The position numbers and the translations under genes were made by a program. A DNA stretch of 5,547 nucleotides from Bacteroidales bacterium (GTDB lineage: Bacteria; Bacteroidota; Bacteroidia; Bacteroidales; JALTDM01), in NCBI GenBank assembly GCA_027073875.1, contig JALTEO010000388.1:1-5547 (forward strand), in the 5' to 3' direction. Of this stretch, positions 1 to 5,361 are shown piece after piece. The notes beneath the pieces are model-generated. The model was not told the origin of the DNA and did no database searches. It saw only the letters and a list, made by a program, of their open reading frames with translations. Position 1 is the stretch's first letter; each line of letters begins with the position of its first letter.

Positions 1-586
1 CCATTATAGGAAAAGTGCCGCCGAAATTCATCAACACCACATCTTCAAAAAACTGAATTGCCTTAGTCGTGTCGCCTAATTTTTCTGCCGACAGTGCCGC
101 ATTAAAATAAGCCATTGTGTCGATTCTATTAAGAAAAGGCATTTTATTAATGTGAATAACCTTCTCAAATTCTTGCAATGCACGGTCATATTGTTTTCGG
201 TTAAAGTCCTCTACCCCATTAAATAAGAAATGTGAGCCGAGTCGCTCGTAGAGCCCATTTGTGTTTTTACGGAATGTTCCTGAGGTATCCAGTTTTTCAA
301 GCGTTGTCAACGACTGATATGCATTCTGCAAATAATTAAAGTCATTAGTGTCCGCAGTATCTTTTTCCTCGTAGCAAGATAAATACGCAATGGCTTTGTA
401 ATAGTTATATTTTGGATTTACAGTAAAGTCTTTGGTATTATCTAATGAATCAATGGTATTGATTGCCTGTGAAAGTTTTTTTGCTTTTATCATTTTAAAA
501 ATGACATCAAACGATTTTTCAAAGTTTTGTCCGTAAGCAAATTGAATAGTTGTTAGGAGTATAAGAAATGTAAAGATTTTTCGCAT
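1..586 (-). CDS. Exported TPR-repeat protein, 3' end outside the window
   Basis: The frame is open for 195 codons from an ATG at 586-584 to the window edge, so the C-terminus is missing. Residues 1-19 look like a signal peptide: MRK, then a hydrophobic stretch (IFTFLILLTTIQF) and a likely signal peptidase I site after A17-Y18-G19, leaving Gln20 first. No lipobox cysteine follows, so it is probably periplasmic or secreted rather than a lipoprotein. Residues about 122-155 and 156-189 form two consecutive TPR helix pairs; the second is near-canonical (AYFNAALSAEKLGDTTKAI). A less clear helical repeat may lie around 58-100. TPRs bind protein partners; the partner and pathway cannot be told from this fragment. 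The start is chosen because the signal peptide begins exactly there. A TACTTTTG promoter element lies 47 bases upstream. Other possibilities are a larger TPR protein with an enzymatic or outer-membrane C-terminal domain. Confidence 0.85.
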   Translation of the reverse strand, partial: MRKIFTFLILLTTIQFAYGQNFEKSFDVIFKMIKAKKLSQAINTIDSLDNTKDFTVNPKYNYYKAIAYLSCYEEKDTADTNDFNYLQNAYQSLTTLEKLDTSGTFRKNTNGLYERLGSHFLFNGVEDFNRKQYDRALQEFEKVIHINKMPFLNRIDTMAYFNAALSAEKLGDTTKAIQFFEDVVLMNFGGTFPIM

Positions 587-632
587 CGTAAGCTTTTAGT
601 TATTTTAACCGAATTTAGATAAAAATATTTCG

Positions 633-661
633 CAAAAGTATAAAACTATTTAATTTACAAT
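633..661 (-). promoter_or_regulatory. Putative Bacteroidota promoter of the TPR gene
   Basis: Read on the minus strand, TACTTTTG (640-633) matches the Bacteroidota -7 consensus TAnnTTTG. ATTG (661-658) lies 17 bases further upstream, matching the TTG-N17-23-TAnnTTTG arrangement described for Flavobacterium. Transcription would start near 626, giving a leader of about 40 bases. This is a motif match only. Confidence 0.5.
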
Positions 662-682
662 GTACAATACAATTAACAGTTT

Positions 683-705
683 ATGCCAGAGGCATCCCTT
701 CGGGA
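683..705. repeat. Two abutting mini-hairpins
   Basis: ATGCC-AGA-GGCAT (683-695) is a perfect 5-bp stem with a 3-base loop. It is followed, sharing T695, by TCCC-TTC-GGGA (695-705), a perfect 4-bp stem with a 3-base loop. Both have a CC-N3-GG core. The second is followed by CAATTAAT, as is the hairpin at 873-883. Identical ACAATTAACA decamers flank the pair at 669-678 and 718-727. Confidence 0.6.
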
Positions 706-740
706 CAATTAATATATACAATTAACAATTTAGTTCATAT

Positions 741-787
741 TGCAGACTGAGAACTGCCTACTGAATACAGTATAATTCGTAATTAAT
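741..787. repeat. Direct repeat, copy 1 (47 bases)
   Basis: It starts with TGCAGACTGA and ends with ATAATTCGTAATTAAT. Aligned without gaps to 931-977 it agrees at 43 of 47 positions. The 10 bases just before it (731-740) also match 900-909 at 9 of 10 positions. Confidence 0.75.
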
Positions 788-816
788 TAAGCTCTATGTG
801 CTTGAGGATATGTGTC

Positions 817-829
817 GCACCTACGGTGC
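817..829. repeat. Mini-hairpin GCACC-TAC-GGTGC
   Basis: A perfect 5-bp inverted repeat around a TAC loop. It has the same CC-N3-GG core as the hairpins at 683-705 and 873-883 but different outer arms. No T-run follows on either strand within the expected distance, so it does not look like an intrinsic terminator. Confidence 0.55.
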
Positions 830-840
830 TCGATTCCCTG

Positions 841-855
841 TTTTGTTTTGTTTTG
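841..855. repeat. (TTTTG)3 microsatellite
   Basis: Three perfect TTTTG units, preceded by a G at 840 and followed by a degenerate TTGTT. It lies in non-coding DNA with no promoter recognised next to it, so phase variation is possible but unsupported. Confidence 0.55.
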
Positions 856-871
856 TTGTTACAAAGGTTTT

Positions 872-891
872 ATCCCTACGGGACAATTAAT
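872..891. repeat. Mini-hairpin TCCC-TAC-GGGA plus CAATTAAT tail
   Basis: The hairpin occupies 873-883. The 20 bases at 872-891 match 694-713 with a single difference, in the loop (TAC here, TTC there). It marks the left end of the second copy of the duplicated spacer module. Confidence 0.6.
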
Positions 892-930
892 TTACAAGCT
901 ACTTCATATAGTGCTTAGCAGACTGCCTAC

Positions 931-977
931 TGCAGACTGAAAACTGCCTACTAAATACTGCATAATTCGTAATTAAT
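931..977. repeat. Direct repeat, copy 2 (47 bases)
   Basis: This is the partner of 741-787, offset by 190 bases, with four substitutions. Copy 2 is preceded by 21 extra bases (910-930) that contain another GCAGACTG (918-925; also at 932-939) and GCCTAC. This suggests a small internal duplication. Confidence 0.75.
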
Positions 978-993
978 AATTCGAGCCAAAAAC

Positions 994-1063
994 ATTCGTA
1001 ATTTGTAATTGAAAATTCGTAATTATAATAGGGCACTCTAAACTCTAGGCACTTTAGGCACTT
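994..1063. repeat. Short repeats 3' of phoH
   Basis: ATTCGTAATT occurs at 994-1003 and 1015-1024, adding to the copies inside the 47-base repeats (775-784, 965-974). TAGGCACTT is then present twice in perfect tandem at 1046-1054 and 1055-1063, abutting the phoH stop codon. A degenerate TAGGGCACT lies at 1029-1037. A weak CTAAA/TTTAG pairing (1038-1042 with 1053-1057) is too poor to call a terminator. Confidence 0.55.
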
Positions 1064-1996
1064 CTATTTATCGTATTTCTCAATTATCTGTTTTACCAAC
1101 CGGTGCCGCACAATATCTGACTTATCGAAAAAGATAAACGAAATATCTGTTATGGACTTCAGTAGCTTTGTGGCGTGTACCAGTCCAGACTCCTTATTTT
1201 TAGGCAAATCAACTTGTGTAATATCGCCGGTAACAATAAATTTAGCATTCTCTCCCATCCTTGTCAGGAACATTTTCAGCTGATTGACAGAAGTATTTTG
1301 TGCTTCGTCCAGGATAACAAACGCATTTTCAAGTGTCCTGCCACGCATATAAGCAAGTGGAGCTATCTCCAAAGTCCGTTCGGCAAGCATTTCCGTTACT
1401 TTTCGTTGTGGAATCATATCCGACAAAGCATCATAGAGCGGTTGCAGATACGGATCTAATTTCTCCTTCATATCGCCGGGTAAAAATCCCAGCTGTTCCC
1501 CTGCTTCTACGGCGGGACGCGTCAGGACAATACGGGTGACTTCCCTATTTTTCAGCGACCTTACAGCCAAAGCAATTGCCGTATATGTCTTTCCTGTGCC
1601 GGCAGGTCCAATAGCAAATGCCAAATCGTTTTTATCCATTGCCTTCACCAATTTTTCCTGATTAGGTGTGCGTGCCTGAATAATCTTTCCTTTATTGCCG
1701 AACACAATCACATTTTTACCTTTTGTTTTGGCTTTAATTTTTTCGGTTTCGCCCAGTATGATGCCTTCTATTGTCTGTGTGTCAATATGTTGAAATGAGT
1801 CAAAATAACCCAACAGCTTATCGAATGATTTCTGAAATTCTTCAATACTTGCATCATCGCCTATAGCAATAATTTCGGCACCGCGATGCACCAATTTAAG
1901 TTTCGGAAAGAAACGCCCGACAAAATCGAAGTTAGCATTATTTACACCGAGGAATGCCACCTGATCAATATTTTCAATGTTAAAAGAAATTTGCAT
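1064..1996 (-). CDS. phoH: PhoH-family ATPase (YbeZ-like)
   Basis: A 310-residue cytoplasmic P-loop ATPase, close to the usual length for bacterial PhoH/YbeZ proteins. Residues 1 to about 105 form the N-terminal domain typical of the long form. The PhoH ATPase domain follows: Walker A GPAGTGKT (130-137; K136, T137), TRPAVEAGEQLGFLPGD (159-175), YMRGRTL (216-222), Walker B VILDEAQN (227-234; D230, E231), VTGDITQVDLP (255-265), and the C-terminal VRHRLVKQII with likely arginine-finger residues R297 and R299. All family motifs are intact. In other bacteria YbeZ works with the endoribonuclease YbeY in rRNA maturation; that role here is inferred from the family. The start is the ATG at 1996, since the fold begins immediately. 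It is transcribed divergently from the DUF62-like gene with a 65-base gap. The stop codon is TAG. Confidence 0.95.
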   Translation of the reverse strand: MQISFNIENIDQVAFLGVNNANFDFVGRFFPKLKLVHRGAEIIAIGDDASIEEFQKSFDKLLGYFDSFQHIDTQTIEGIILGETEKIKAKTKGKNVIVFGNKGKIIQARTPNQEKLVKAMDKNDLAFAIGPAGTGKTYTAIALAVRSLKNREVTRIVLTRPAVEAGEQLGFLPGDMKEKLDPYLQPLYDALSDMIPQRKVTEMLAERTLEIAPLAYMRGRTLENAFVILDEAQNTSVNQLKMFLTRMGENAKFIVTGDITQVDLPKNKESGLVHATKLLKSITDISFIFFDKSDIVRHRLVKQIIEKYDK

Positions 1997-2024
1997 TGTG
2001 TTCTACAAATTATGTATAATTTTG
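1995..2024 (+). promoter_or_regulatory. Putative promoter of the DUF62-like gene and mazG
   Basis: ATTG (1995-1998), 18 bases, then TAATTTTG (2017-2024) fits the Bacteroidota -33/-7 pattern. The -33 box overlaps the phoH start codon. The predicted start near 2031 almost coincides with that of phoH on the other strand, so the two promoters overlap. Confidence 0.45.
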
Positions 2025-2036
2025 AGATTCCAAATG

Positions 2037-2044
2037 CAAAAGTA
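2037..2044 (-). promoter_or_regulatory. Putative -7 element of phoH
   Basis: On the minus strand this reads TACTTTTG followed by CA, matching TAnnTTTG. It is identical to the octamers upstream of the TPR and aldehyde dehydrogenase genes. Transcription would start near 2031, giving a leader of about 35 bases. No clear TTTG -33 box is visible at the expected distance. Confidence 0.45.
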
Positions 2045-2061
2045 AGACTAGTTTTCAGATT

Positions 2062-2841
2062 ATGCCGTTAATCAGCATTACTTGTGAAGAAAATTTTCGG
2101 GACTACCTTATTAGTTCATTAAAAGCCAGTATCTTATCAAAAGTTCCGAATGTTGCTTTTTTAGATATCAGCCGGCGGATTACCCACTTTGAAACCATTG
2201 AAGCAGCTCTGATACTTAGAAATACTTTTCATTTACTTCCGGAAGGTTCCATTCATTTTATTTTTGTTCAAAATATTATTGATGAGAAAAAACCACCGTT
2301 GGTTTTCAGCTATAAAAATCATTTTTTTATAACTGCCGACAATGGCTTTATTTCTCTGTTTCTGCAAGATGAAAAGCCGGAAGAGATTGTCCGGTTGGAC
2401 TCTAAAATATTTGTGTCTCCTTTTTCCGAAATTAAGTATTATCCTAAAGTAGTAACACAAATTTTGAATAAAGTCCCGTTGAATGAAATTGGTTTTATTC
2501 CCGAAGAATTTACCGACCCTCGTTTTCCGAAACCACTTTTTGAAGATAATGCCATCAAAGGAATGATCTTGTATTTTGACTCTTATCAGAATGTTATCTC
2601 AAACATTACCAAGGCAGATTTTACAAAATACAGTCAATTTAATCATTTTGAAATTTCGATGCAATACACTGATTTTAAGATTAAAAGGATAAATCAATAT
2701 TACCACGAAGTATTAGGCGGCGAGCTTTTTGCTTTGTTTAATAATTTCAATATCTTGGAAATTGGACAATACAACGGAAAAATTAAAGAAATTTATAACC
2801 TGAATAAACAAACACGGATATCTATTGAATTTTATGACTAA
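2062..2841 (+). CDS. SAM hydroxide adenosyltransferase (DUF62)-like protein, catalytic residues apparently lost
   Basis: A 259-residue cytoplasmic protein of the chlorinase/fluorinase/SAM hydroxide adenosyltransferase fold, at normal length. Recognisable family positions are the N-terminal ISITCEENFRDYL (5-17, where most members have TTDFG then D), VAFLDISRRI (31-40, usually VDITHEI), EGSIHFIFV (61-69), TADNG (91-95), YFDSYQNVISNITK (171-184, usually D-x-F-x-N-x-x-T-N-I) and ILEIGQYNGK (231-240). The catalytic triad described for the archaeal enzyme (Asp68, Arg75, His127) aligns by eye with Gln70, Lys77 and about Ser122 here. Hydrolysis of SAM to adenosine and methionine is therefore doubtful; it may bind a nucleoside ligand only, or use other residues. 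It is the first gene of an operon with mazG. The start is the first ATG after the promoter, directly ahead of the first beta strand. Automated names such as chlorinase should not be trusted. Confidence 0.8.
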   Translation: MPLISITCEENFRDYLISSLKASILSKVPNVAFLDISRRITHFETIEAALILRNTFHLLPEGSIHFIFVQNIIDEKKPPLVFSYKNHFFITADNGFISLFLQDEKPEEIVRLDSKIFVSPFSEIKYYPKVVTQILNKVPLNEIGFIPEEFTDPRFPKPLFEDNAIKGMILYFDSYQNVISNITKADFTKYSQFNHFEISMQYTDFKIKRINQYYHEVLGGELFALFNNFNILEIGQYNGKIKEIYNLNKQTRISIEFYD

Positions 2842-3625
2842 AAAACGACAAAAACAATTAGCGGCATTTGAAAATCTGCTGGATATTATGGACAGATTGC
2901 GAAAAGAATGTCCGTGGGACAGTAAGCAAACCATTGACAGTCTTCGACGATTAACCATAGAAGAAACCTTTGAATTGGCAGAAGCGATTACGGCACACGA
3001 TTACGAAGAAATAAAAAAAGAACTGGGCGATTTATTGCTCCATATTGTTTTTTATGCCAAGATTGGCGAAGAAAAGCAAGCATTTGACATTAAGGATGTT
3101 GCTGACACAATTAATGAGAAACTAATTTACCGTCATCCGCATATTTTTAGCGATGTGAAAGTATCATCGGCACAAGAAGTGGAAGAAAATTGGGAAGCAC
3201 TGAAGCTCAAAGAAAAAGGCAGAAAAAAACAAACTGTTTTGGAAGGTGTTCCCCACTCCCTGCCGGCAATGACCAAAGCCAACCGTATTCAGGAGAAAGT
3301 CCGCGGCGTAGGATTCGATTGGGATAAAAAAGAACAGATTTGGGATAAAGTAGCAGAAGAACTTAACGAGTTAAAGGAAGCAATTAATTCAGAGGATAAT
3401 AATGAGATTGAAAAAGAATTCGGCGATGTATTTTTCTCGCTGATTAATGCCGCACGACTTTATGGTGTTGACCCTGAAAATGCACTGGAGAAGACAAACC
3501 TGAAATTTATAAAACGATTTAACTATCTTGAAAAACAAACCATTGCAAAAGGAAAATCACTGCACGAAATGAATCTTGATGAAATGAATAAGATATGGGA
3601 AGACGCCAAACAATTTGATGAGTAA
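2834..3625 (+). CDS. mazG: Nucleoside triphosphate pyrophosphohydrolase MazG
   Basis: A 263-residue cytoplasmic enzyme that hydrolyses (d)NTPs to NMP and pyrophosphate, a house-cleaning function. The length equals that of E. coli MazG. Two tandem all-alpha MazG domains are present. The N-terminal one has CPWD (26-29), EETFE (43-47) and ELGD (63-66), then RHPHIF (100-105). The C-terminal one has GVGFDW (158-163), EELNE (175-179) and EFGD (195-198). The EExxE and ExxD metal ligands are intact in both. K224, R228, W255 and K259 have the spacing of the C-terminal substrate-site residues of the E. coli enzyme. The ATG at 2834 is preferred: it gives an 8-base overlap with the upstream stop (ATGACTAA), typical of translational coupling. 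A TTG at 2825 would add only Met-Asn-Phe. No mazEF toxin-antitoxin genes accompany it. Confidence 0.95.
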   Translation: MTKKRQKQLAAFENLLDIMDRLRKECPWDSKQTIDSLRRLTIEETFELAEAITAHDYEEIKKELGDLLLHIVFYAKIGEEKQAFDIKDVADTINEKLIYRHPHIFSDVKVSSAQEVEENWEALKLKEKGRKKQTVLEGVPHSLPAMTKANRIQEKVRGVGFDWDKKEQIWDKVAEELNELKEAINSEDNNEIEKEFGDVFFSLINAARLYGVDPENALEKTNLKFIKRFNYLEKQTIAKGKSLHEMNLDEMNKIWEDAKQFDE

Positions 3626-3762
3626 TTATTAAATTTATAAGAACATCAGTGTTATGCAAAAATGCAGTGAGGATTTATATGAATATTATGTAGTTAGCAG
3701 GATGAGAAGTGGTAACACATACCTCCAAAATCGGGTATTTCATGGTACAGAGCATTTTGATA

Positions 3763-3819
3763 GAGATGTCCAATCGAGTTGGGCATGTAGTAGTATGTTT
3801 GTTGGTTGAGATGCCCAAT
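3763..3819. repeat. GAGATGYCCAAT direct repeat with an inverted copy between
   Basis: GAGATG(T/C)CCAAT is present at 3763-3774 and 3808-3819, 45 bases apart. TTGGGCAT (3779-3786) lies between them and can pair either with ATGTCCAA (3766-3773; 8 pairs including one G-T, 5-base loop) or perfectly with ATGCCCAA (3811-3818; 24-base loop). The two foldings exclude each other. Confidence 0.55.
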
Positions 3820-3862
3820 TCCCGAAGGTAAGTTGGAAATGTTCGTTCGTTTTATTAATTAA

Positions 3863-3895
3863 TATCTTCAATATCAGAAGGATACTTATTTTTTT
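3863..3895 (+). terminator. Weak intrinsic terminator candidate for the mazG operon
   Basis: TATCTTC (3863-3869) pairs with GAAGGATA (3877-3884) with one bulged G and a 7-base loop. CTTA and a run of seven T follow (3885-3895). The stem is short and AT-rich, so termination may be inefficient. Confidence 0.35.
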
Positions 3896-3910
3896 GTTTT
3901 CGACAAAAAA
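3890..3910. repeat. AT-rich inverted repeat at the 3' end of the aldehyde dehydrogenase gene
   Basis: TTTTTTGT (3890-3897) and ACAAAAAA (3903-3910) form a perfect 8-bp inverted repeat with loop TTTCG, 3 bases beyond the aldehyde dehydrogenase stop. It could help end minus-strand transcripts, but the stem has only one G-C pair and no separate U-run follows on that strand. Confidence 0.35.
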
Positions 3911-3912
3911 CG

Positions 3913-5334
3913 CTACAAAATATTCTTAACCAGCAATTTAGGCTCCATCATTTCGTGAATGGAATATTTCAAACCTTCGCGTCCCAATCCTGAATTTTTG
4001 ATGCCGCCGTAAGGCATATGGTCAACACGGAAAGTTGGCACATCATTAATAATTACACCACCTACATCCAGCACATCAAATGCAAAATTCATTTCCTTAA
4101 TATCGTTTGTGAACACACCGGCTTGTAGCCCGTATTGCGAATTATTGATTTCAGCAAATGCATCCGATATTTTATCAAATTTTTCTACTGTCACTACCGG
4201 TCCGAAAATTTCCAATGCACATACATTCATCATCGGATGCGTGTTGGTGATAATGGTTGGCTCGTAATATGTTTTATTCCGTTTGCCGCCAAAAAGAATC
4301 TTGGCACCATCGGCAACAGCATCATTTACCCATTCTTCTACCCTAATGGCATTGTCTTCGTCTATCATTGCCGAAATTTCAGTTTCCGCATCTTCCGGTG
4401 AACCATATTTTAGTTTTTTAGTGGCATCAATCATTCTTTGCACAAATTCATCAAATATAGATTCCTGAATATAAATCCGTTGTACATGAATACACACCTG
4501 TCCTGAATAGGCAAATCCACCAATCATACATCTTTTTACGGCAAGGTCAATATCTGCTGATTTCCCGACAACGACGCCGGCATTACCACCAAGTTCCAAC
4601 AATACCTTTTTTCGTCCGGCTTGTTGCTTCATTTTCCATCCTACGGCAGGCGAACCGGTAAAACTAAGCAATTTGAATCTGTCGTCAGTAACTAACTGAT
4701 TGCCTGATTCCCTGTCCATAGGCAAAATAGAAACCGCCCCTTTTGGCAAATCCGTTTTGTCAATAATCTTTGCCAATTCCAATAATGATAACGGCGTTGA
4801 TCGTGCCGGTTTCAAAATAATTGGATTTCCCGCTGCAATGGCAGGAGCAATCTTGTGAACTGCCAGATTTAACGGAAAATTAAACGGCGAAATACCTGCA
4901 ACCAATCCAATCGGGAAATATTTTACCAAGCCCTCCTTATTTTCTCCCGGAGCTGTCCAATCCAACGAAATATATTCTTTGGGCAATCGTTTACTTTCCT
5001 CTGCCGCCACCAAAAAAGTCTGCACGGCACGATTAATCTCTCCCAAGGCATAGCGAAAAGGTTTTGCCGATTCCTTGGCTAAAACCGTTGCCAAACGGTC
5101 TTTATTCTTCTCAATAGTCTGCGATATAGACCGTAAAATCTCAAACCGCTTGTAAACGGGTAAGTGTTTCATCGTATCTTTTACCGCTTCTGCTTTTGCG
5201 ATAGCTGTTTCCAAATCGTCCGTTTGTGCCAAAAAAGTAGTTGCTATTTGCCGGTTATCAAACGGAGAGAACACCTTAAGTTCCTGACTGGTAGCTATAA
5301 ACTCACCACCACAATAAATTTTATAAGTTTCCAT
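3913..5334 (-). CDS. NAD(P)-dependent aldehyde dehydrogenase, ALDH21/y4uC (lactaldehyde dehydrogenase-like) type
   Basis: A 473-residue cytoplasmic enzyme of full family length that oxidises an aldehyde to the acid with NAD(P)+. The catalytic set is intact: oxyanion Asn152 in PFNFP (150-154), cofactor-binding Lys175 in LKPARSTP (174-181), the Rossmann FTGSPAVG (225-232), general base Glu247 in ELGGN (247-251), nucleophile Cys281 in YSGQVCIHVQR (276-286) and Glu375 in EIFGPV (375-380). The C-terminal INDVPTFRVDHMPYGG (429-444) followed by SGLGREG (448-454) is, from memory of the superfamily, characteristic of the ALDH21/y4uC/lactaldehyde dehydrogenase-like branch. The substrate is not determined: semialdehydes and lactaldehyde are known in related enzymes. 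The start is the ATG at 5334, preceded by a purine-rich AAAAAAGAAG that may serve as ribosome-binding site. The gene is monocistronic in view, converging on mazG and divergent from the gene at 5508. Confidence 0.92.
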   Translation of the reverse strand: METYKIYCGGEFIATSQELKVFSPFDNRQIATTFLAQTDDLETAIAKAEAVKDTMKHLPVYKRFEILRSISQTIEKNKDRLATVLAKESAKPFRYALGEINRAVQTFLVAAEESKRLPKEYISLDWTAPGENKEGLVKYFPIGLVAGISPFNFPLNLAVHKIAPAIAAGNPIILKPARSTPLSLLELAKIIDKTDLPKGAVSILPMDRESGNQLVTDDRFKLLSFTGSPAVGWKMKQQAGRKKVLLELGGNAGVVVGKSADIDLAVKRCMIGGFAYSGQVCIHVQRIYIQESIFDEFVQRMIDATKKLKYGSPEDAETEISAMIDEDNAIRVEEWVNDAVADGAKILFGGKRNKTYYEPTIITNTHPMMNVCALEIFGPVVTVEKFDKISDAFAEINNSQYGLQAGVFTNDIKEMNFAFDVLDVGGVIINDVPTFRVDHMPYGGIKNSGLGREGLKYSIHEMMEPKLLVKNIL

Positions 5335-5361
5335 TTACTTCTTTTTTAGGTTGTAAGACTT

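Larger units (their letters stand above)
587..1063. other. Gene-free, repeat-rich spacer
   Basis: I see no credible coding frame, tRNA or transposase here. The first 55 bases hold the leader and promoter of the TPR gene. The rest is AT-rich filler broken by compact GC-rich hairpins (683-705, 817-829, 873-883), a 47-base direct repeat (741-787 and 931-977), a (TTTTG)3 run (841-855), four copies of ATTCGTAATT and a 9-base tandem repeat next to the phoH stop. Both flanking genes run leftwards, so the spacer lies 3' of phoH and 5' of the TPR gene and may be transcribed by read-through from phoH. Confidence 0.8.
3626..3912. other. Convergent spacer between mazG and the aldehyde dehydrogenase
   Basis: These 287 bases hold a repeat able to form alternative hairpins (3763-3819), a weak terminator candidate (3863-3895) and an AT-rich inverted repeat (3890-3910). 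A 51-codon frame on the plus strand (3654-3809) has no recognisable product and no ribosome-binding site, so I do not call it a gene. On the minus strand one frame reads LPSGIGHL and then PNSIGHL 15 residues later, which hints at a decayed repeat protein but has no usable start. Confidence 0.6.

Noticed and set aside
817..829. Intrinsic terminator at the GCACC/GGTGC hairpin
   Set aside because: The stem is only 5 bp and no T-run follows on either strand; the (TTTTG)3 run starts 12 bases away and is interrupted by G.
683..977. CRISPR array suggested by repeats with spacing
   Set aside because: Only two copies of the long repeat, with a 143-base gap and four mismatches, and no cas genes in view.
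1175..1539. Plus-strand frames of 94 and 68 codons inside phoH
   Set aside because: They lie antisense to a strongly conserved PhoH coding region and encode no recognisable protein.
2233..2460. A 75-codon minus-strand frame inside the DUF62-like gene
   Set aside because: Antisense shadow of a recognised gene with no family features.
2062..2841. Naming the DUF62-like gene a chlorinase or fluorinase
   Set aside because: Those activities belong to a few actinobacterial enzymes. This protein lacks even the residues of the related SAM hydroxide adenosyltransferases.
2834..3625. A mazEF-type toxin-antitoxin locus suggested by mazG
   Set aside because: Neither mazE nor mazF lies beside it. The upstream neighbour is a DUF62-like protein and the downstream one an aldehyde dehydrogenase.
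3654..3809. A 51-codon plus-strand frame from ATG 3654 to TGA 3807-3809
   Set aside because: No ribosome-binding site, no recognisable motif, and it overlaps the alternative-hairpin repeat and a competing minus-strand reading. Chance is the simplest explanation.
4135..4468. Plus-strand frames of 88 and 61 codons inside the aldehyde dehydrogenase gene
   Set aside because: Antisense to catalytic regions of a full-length enzyme; low-complexity shadow sequences.
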